From: Firmicutes bacterium UBA2296
GTDB lineage: Bacteria; Bacillota; UBA994
DNA length: 8,755 nt
Assembly: GCA_002345475.1 (NCBI GenBank)
Contig: DDWC01000080.1
Coordinates: 1 to 8,755 of the forward strand
Direction: 5' to 3'
Part shown: piece by piece, positions 6,800 to 8,755 of the stretch
Numbering within the stretch: position 1 is the stretch's first letter
Layout: each line of letters starts with the position of its first letter
The notes under the pieces: generated by a model
The model's database searches: none
Seen by the model: only the letters and a program-made list of their open reading frames with translations
Told to the model about the DNA's origin: nothing
Translations under genes and position numbers: made by a program

Positions 6800-7271
6800 C
6801 TACTGCATGCTGCTCTTTAGAATCTCAGCCGCACTCTCTTCCGCAGGGTCGTTTGTACCGAGTTCGCCCCGCAAGGCACTGGCAAGGATTGCTATTTTCA
6901 GCAGGTCAATCTTGTCTATTACGTCGACACGCTCTTTTGCCTGTTGCTCATTTGAAGAGAGACTCTCCCGAATGCGAACGATTTCATGTTGTTCGGGGAG
7001 ACACGGGACATTGATATTTACTTTGCTAACATCCGCTAAGTTAATGTTGGCGCGCTACATCCACCTTCTTTTCCGAATAGTATTGCTGCGCCACAGATGA
7101 GTTCAATAAATGACATATATAGTTTCTATTTATAGAGTTATCCAGTCTAATTAAGCCAACTGCCTGATTTATGTTAGCAGGTCTATCATTGTCGTAAGTG
7201 GCACAACGTCCAATTGAAGCACCGACAATACTTGGCAAAAGTACCCGTCCCTTTTGTCTACTCCGAGCAAT
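6800..7271 (-). pseudogene. hsdS: Remnant of a type I restriction specificity subunit (HsdS), C-terminal part
   Basis: The minus strand encodes the C-terminal third of an HsdS protein, the DNA-recognition subunit of type I restriction-modification enzymes. The first frame reads RVLLPSIVGASIGRCATY and NINQAVGLIRLD, typical of the end of a target recognition domain, then NYICHLLNSS, and stops at TAA 7043-7041. The rest is in another frame: NLADVSKVNINVPCLPEQHE, then a helix, then LLKIAILASALRGELGTNDP, the classic HsdS ending, to TAG 6802-6800. Restoring two bases (CATATTAAC instead of CATTAAC) rejoins the frames as ARQHINLADV. Upstream a TAG at 7274-7272 closes the frame and the N-terminal two thirds are missing. 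No hsdM or hsdR is in the window. The 5' break falls at the 23-base repeat, suggesting that an insertion or recombination there removed the rest. Confidence 0.85.
7236..7258 (+). repeat. 23-bp motif, copy 2, at the broken end of hsdS
   Basis: CAAAAGTACCCG is followed by TCCCTTTTGTC. It matches copy 1 (2786-2808) at 20 of 23 positions in the same orientation, including a 12-base exact core and a shared TTTTGTC end. CAAAAG and CTTTTG can pair. Read on the minus strand it overlaps the first readable codons of the hsdS remnant, so the junction between repeat and hsdS homology cannot be placed exactly. Confidence 0.6.
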
Positions 7272-7313
7272 CTACGAAGGCAAACCCAGCCTGTGCGACA
7301 AAGACCGACTAGG

Positions 7314-8399
7314 CTACTCGTAGTGACTGATATCTAGTTTCCCTAATATGGACTTATCTGATATCACTGCTTTTGACTGAGTCATGTCTAAACGTCTCTC
7401 ACGCAAGACCTTTACGATAAAGTCAACCCAGGCATCAGTGTACAGGTAGTCTTCATGCGGCTCGTTGTAGTAGCAATACTTCGTGTTTGTGGCGAAAGGG
7501 TCGGCGGCTCCTTTGGATGGGCGAACGCCAAAAGTCTTCCAGAGAAAAGTGTGCGACGCCATATTGAACCCATCCACGCCGCCAGCCAAGATTCTTCCGA
7601 CAACGGCGCTCGGTCTATGTCTACCGACATTCACACCTTCTACTGGAACGCGTTTATCCTTCACTATGCTGAGCAACTTGCTCACGGGTTCACGTTCTTC
7701 GGTTGTAAGAGCATCCCATTTGACAAATTCTACGGACAAGTCACTCCTGCTTGCATTACCGACTTTTGGAATGGCTATGAGTTTCACGCTGTACTGTTGG
7801 CTTTGAAAAACCTCGTCGGACAGTTGATCTCGGTACAGCCTGATAAAGTTTGCCAGATCCTGGACCTCTCGAGACAATGAACGCCTCTGTGCTCGTCTCT
7901 GCTCATTTGTAAGGTGTTCTGAAAACTGTAGCGCAAATGCAAGATGTTCATTGACCGCAAATTCCTTGCCAAACAACCGGACTAACGTGGTTTCGTAATT
8001 GAGCAATAGCGACTGTCATTCACCGAAAATCATGGCCGATAAAATGTCCATATCCACGTGTCGGTGTTCAACCTTATTGCGCAGACTCACGAACAGCCTC
8101 AAGTTAGCCCCTTCAGCTGTTGACAATAGCCCGTATTTCTTGATGCATTCGCTTAGCTCCCAAGCGCGTCTCTCACCATCTACCTTTAGATAGCGGCGGC
8201 CTTTCTTATGATAGTACTTGTCGCCGATGGTCTGATTGAAATGGGCATGAAAGAGCCTGGTCCAGGCTATGATCATCAAAGAAATATAGTTCTCAACTTT
8301 GAAAGCTGTTCGCGGCTTGTTGAACACTTCGACTGCCAGCAACGCACTGTTAATGGAGCCTTCCAAAATAGTCCTAGTCCTACCCTTTTTCAGGCTCAC
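7314..8399 (-). pseudogene. DUF3644 protein interrupted by one in-frame TGA
   Basis: One continuous minus-strand frame of 361 codons is broken only by TGA at 8018-8016 (codon 128). The N-terminal part reads SALLAVEVFNKPRTAFKVEN, YISLMIIAWTRLFHAHFN, KYYHKKGRRYLKVDGERRAW and SLRNKVEHRH, then IFGE-stop-QSLLLNYE. The C-terminal part ends with RPSKGAADPFATNTKYCYYN and YTDAWVDFIVKVL. Both halves match my memory of DUF3644, a family of unknown function often near defence genes. Family members have Cys in the GECQ-type motif at the TGA position. R107-N108 and H112 form an RNxxxH motif like that of HEPN ribonucleases (inference). I prefer GTG 8399 as start because AGGGGGTGA lies 8 bases upstream; GTG 8411 is the alternative. 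Without readthrough only the N-terminal 127 residues are made. The gene starts right after the stop of the membrane-protein gene at 8415, so they form an operon. A nonsense mutation is likeliest; readthrough is possible. Confidence 0.75.
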
Positions 8400-8414
8400 G
8401 ACGCTGCTCACCCC

Positions 8415-8755
8415 CTATCCAATAGATTTCCTAATCCCCTCACTTTGCTCCGCCGACACGAAGCTGCAGCCCCTCTCGTAGCTCGCTATGCTACTGGTTG
8501 ATGCGATTAGAAGCTCTGCCGTCTCGCGCAGCATTGTGTAGCGTCGCTTCTGGCCCATGAAAAATGATGTCCACCAGGCAACAGGTAGTAGCGTTAGAAG
8601 AATAGCGACGTTCCACACACCCGGATATTGCTGGACTAGCTCGATATCTCGTGTTAAGCTCCAAGCAAATATCCCAAGAAAGAAGGTGATTATTGCCGTG
8701 ATTGGTCCAAGATCAGCCCAAGCGCTTTCTCCTGCCGCAGCATAGATGCGGACCA
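8415..8755 (-). CDS. Two-span membrane protein, 5' end outside the window
   Basis: The minus-strand frame is open from the window edge to TAG 8417-8415 and gives 112 complete codons; the start is outside the window or not identifiable. Two hydrophobic segments are visible: PITAIITFFLGIFAWSL and, after a short loop (TRDIELVQQYPG), VWNVAILLTLLPVAWWTSFF. A cytoplasmic-looking tail follows (MGQKRRYTMLRETAELLIAS and more), with an amphipathic helix and a polar end. I do not recognise the family. An internal GTG at 8618 would delete the first membrane segment and is unlikely to be the true start. The gene ends just before the DUF3644 start and its last codons overlap that gene's ribosome binding region, so the two are probably co-translated and may function together. 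Confidence 0.65.
   Translation of the reverse strand, partial: VRIYAAAGESAWADLGPITAIITFFLGIFAWSLTRDIELVQQYPGVWNVAILLTLLPVAWWTSFFMGQKRRYTMLRETAELLIASTSSIASYERGCSFVSAEQSEGIRKSIG

Noticed and set aside
6807..7100. Plus-strand open frame of 97 codons
   Set aside because: It is antisense to the hsdS remnant, whose minus-strand translation gives the classic HsdS C-terminus.
7455..7880. Long plus-strand open frame of 141 codons
   Set aside because: It lies antisense to the DUF3644 coding region, which has clear family similarity on the minus strand, and has no plausible ribosome binding site.

Overview
The window looks like an accessory, partly decayed stretch of a bacterial chromosome, most likely from a Bacillota (Clostridia-like) organism. 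The reasons are the strong AGGAGG-type ribosome binding sites in front of nearly every gene and the mid-range base composition; no taxonomic marker gene is present, so this is an inference. Most genes lie on the minus strand. No tRNA, rRNA, CRISPR array or complete insertion sequence was seen.

Left part (1-2757). Three minus-strand genes follow one another: a DUF2569-like four-helix membrane protein (875-1399), a DinB-like putative metal-binding protein (311-736) and a single-span membrane protein cut by the window edge (1-233). Divergent from them is a von Willebrand factor A (vWA) gene split by what looks like a 2-base AT duplication (1593-2197), closed by a good intrinsic terminator (2219-2260). 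A small helical protein of unknown function follows (2509-2757).

Centre (2980-6484). A two-gene minus-strand operon encodes a SIR2-domain protein (470 aa) and a HerA-type ATPase (700 aa); the reading frames overlap by 11 bases. This is the SIR2-HerA (Nezha) anti-phage arrangement: the SIR2 subunit is expected to deplete NAD+ and the HerA hexamer to assemble and control it. The main catalytic and nucleotide-binding motifs are present in both.

Right part (6800-8755). Downstream in coordinate terms lie a remnant of a type I restriction specificity subunit gene (hsdS, 6800-7271; 5' truncated and frameshifted), a DUF3644 gene interrupted by a single in-frame TGA (7314-8399), and a two-span membrane protein that runs off the right edge (8415-8755) and is packed directly against the DUF3644 gene. 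The TGA replaces a codon that I remember as a conserved Cys in the family. The protein also carries an RNxxxH motif of the kind seen in HEPN ribonucleases.

A 23-base motif with 20/23 identity occurs twice in the same orientation, at 2786-2808 and 7236-7258, on either side of the SIR2-HerA genes and the hsdS remnant. A second, weaker similarity (2841-2876 and 6677-6699) brackets SIR2-HerA more tightly. Together with three broken genes this suggests a site of repeated gain and loss of defence genes, possibly carved by insertion-sequence remnants.
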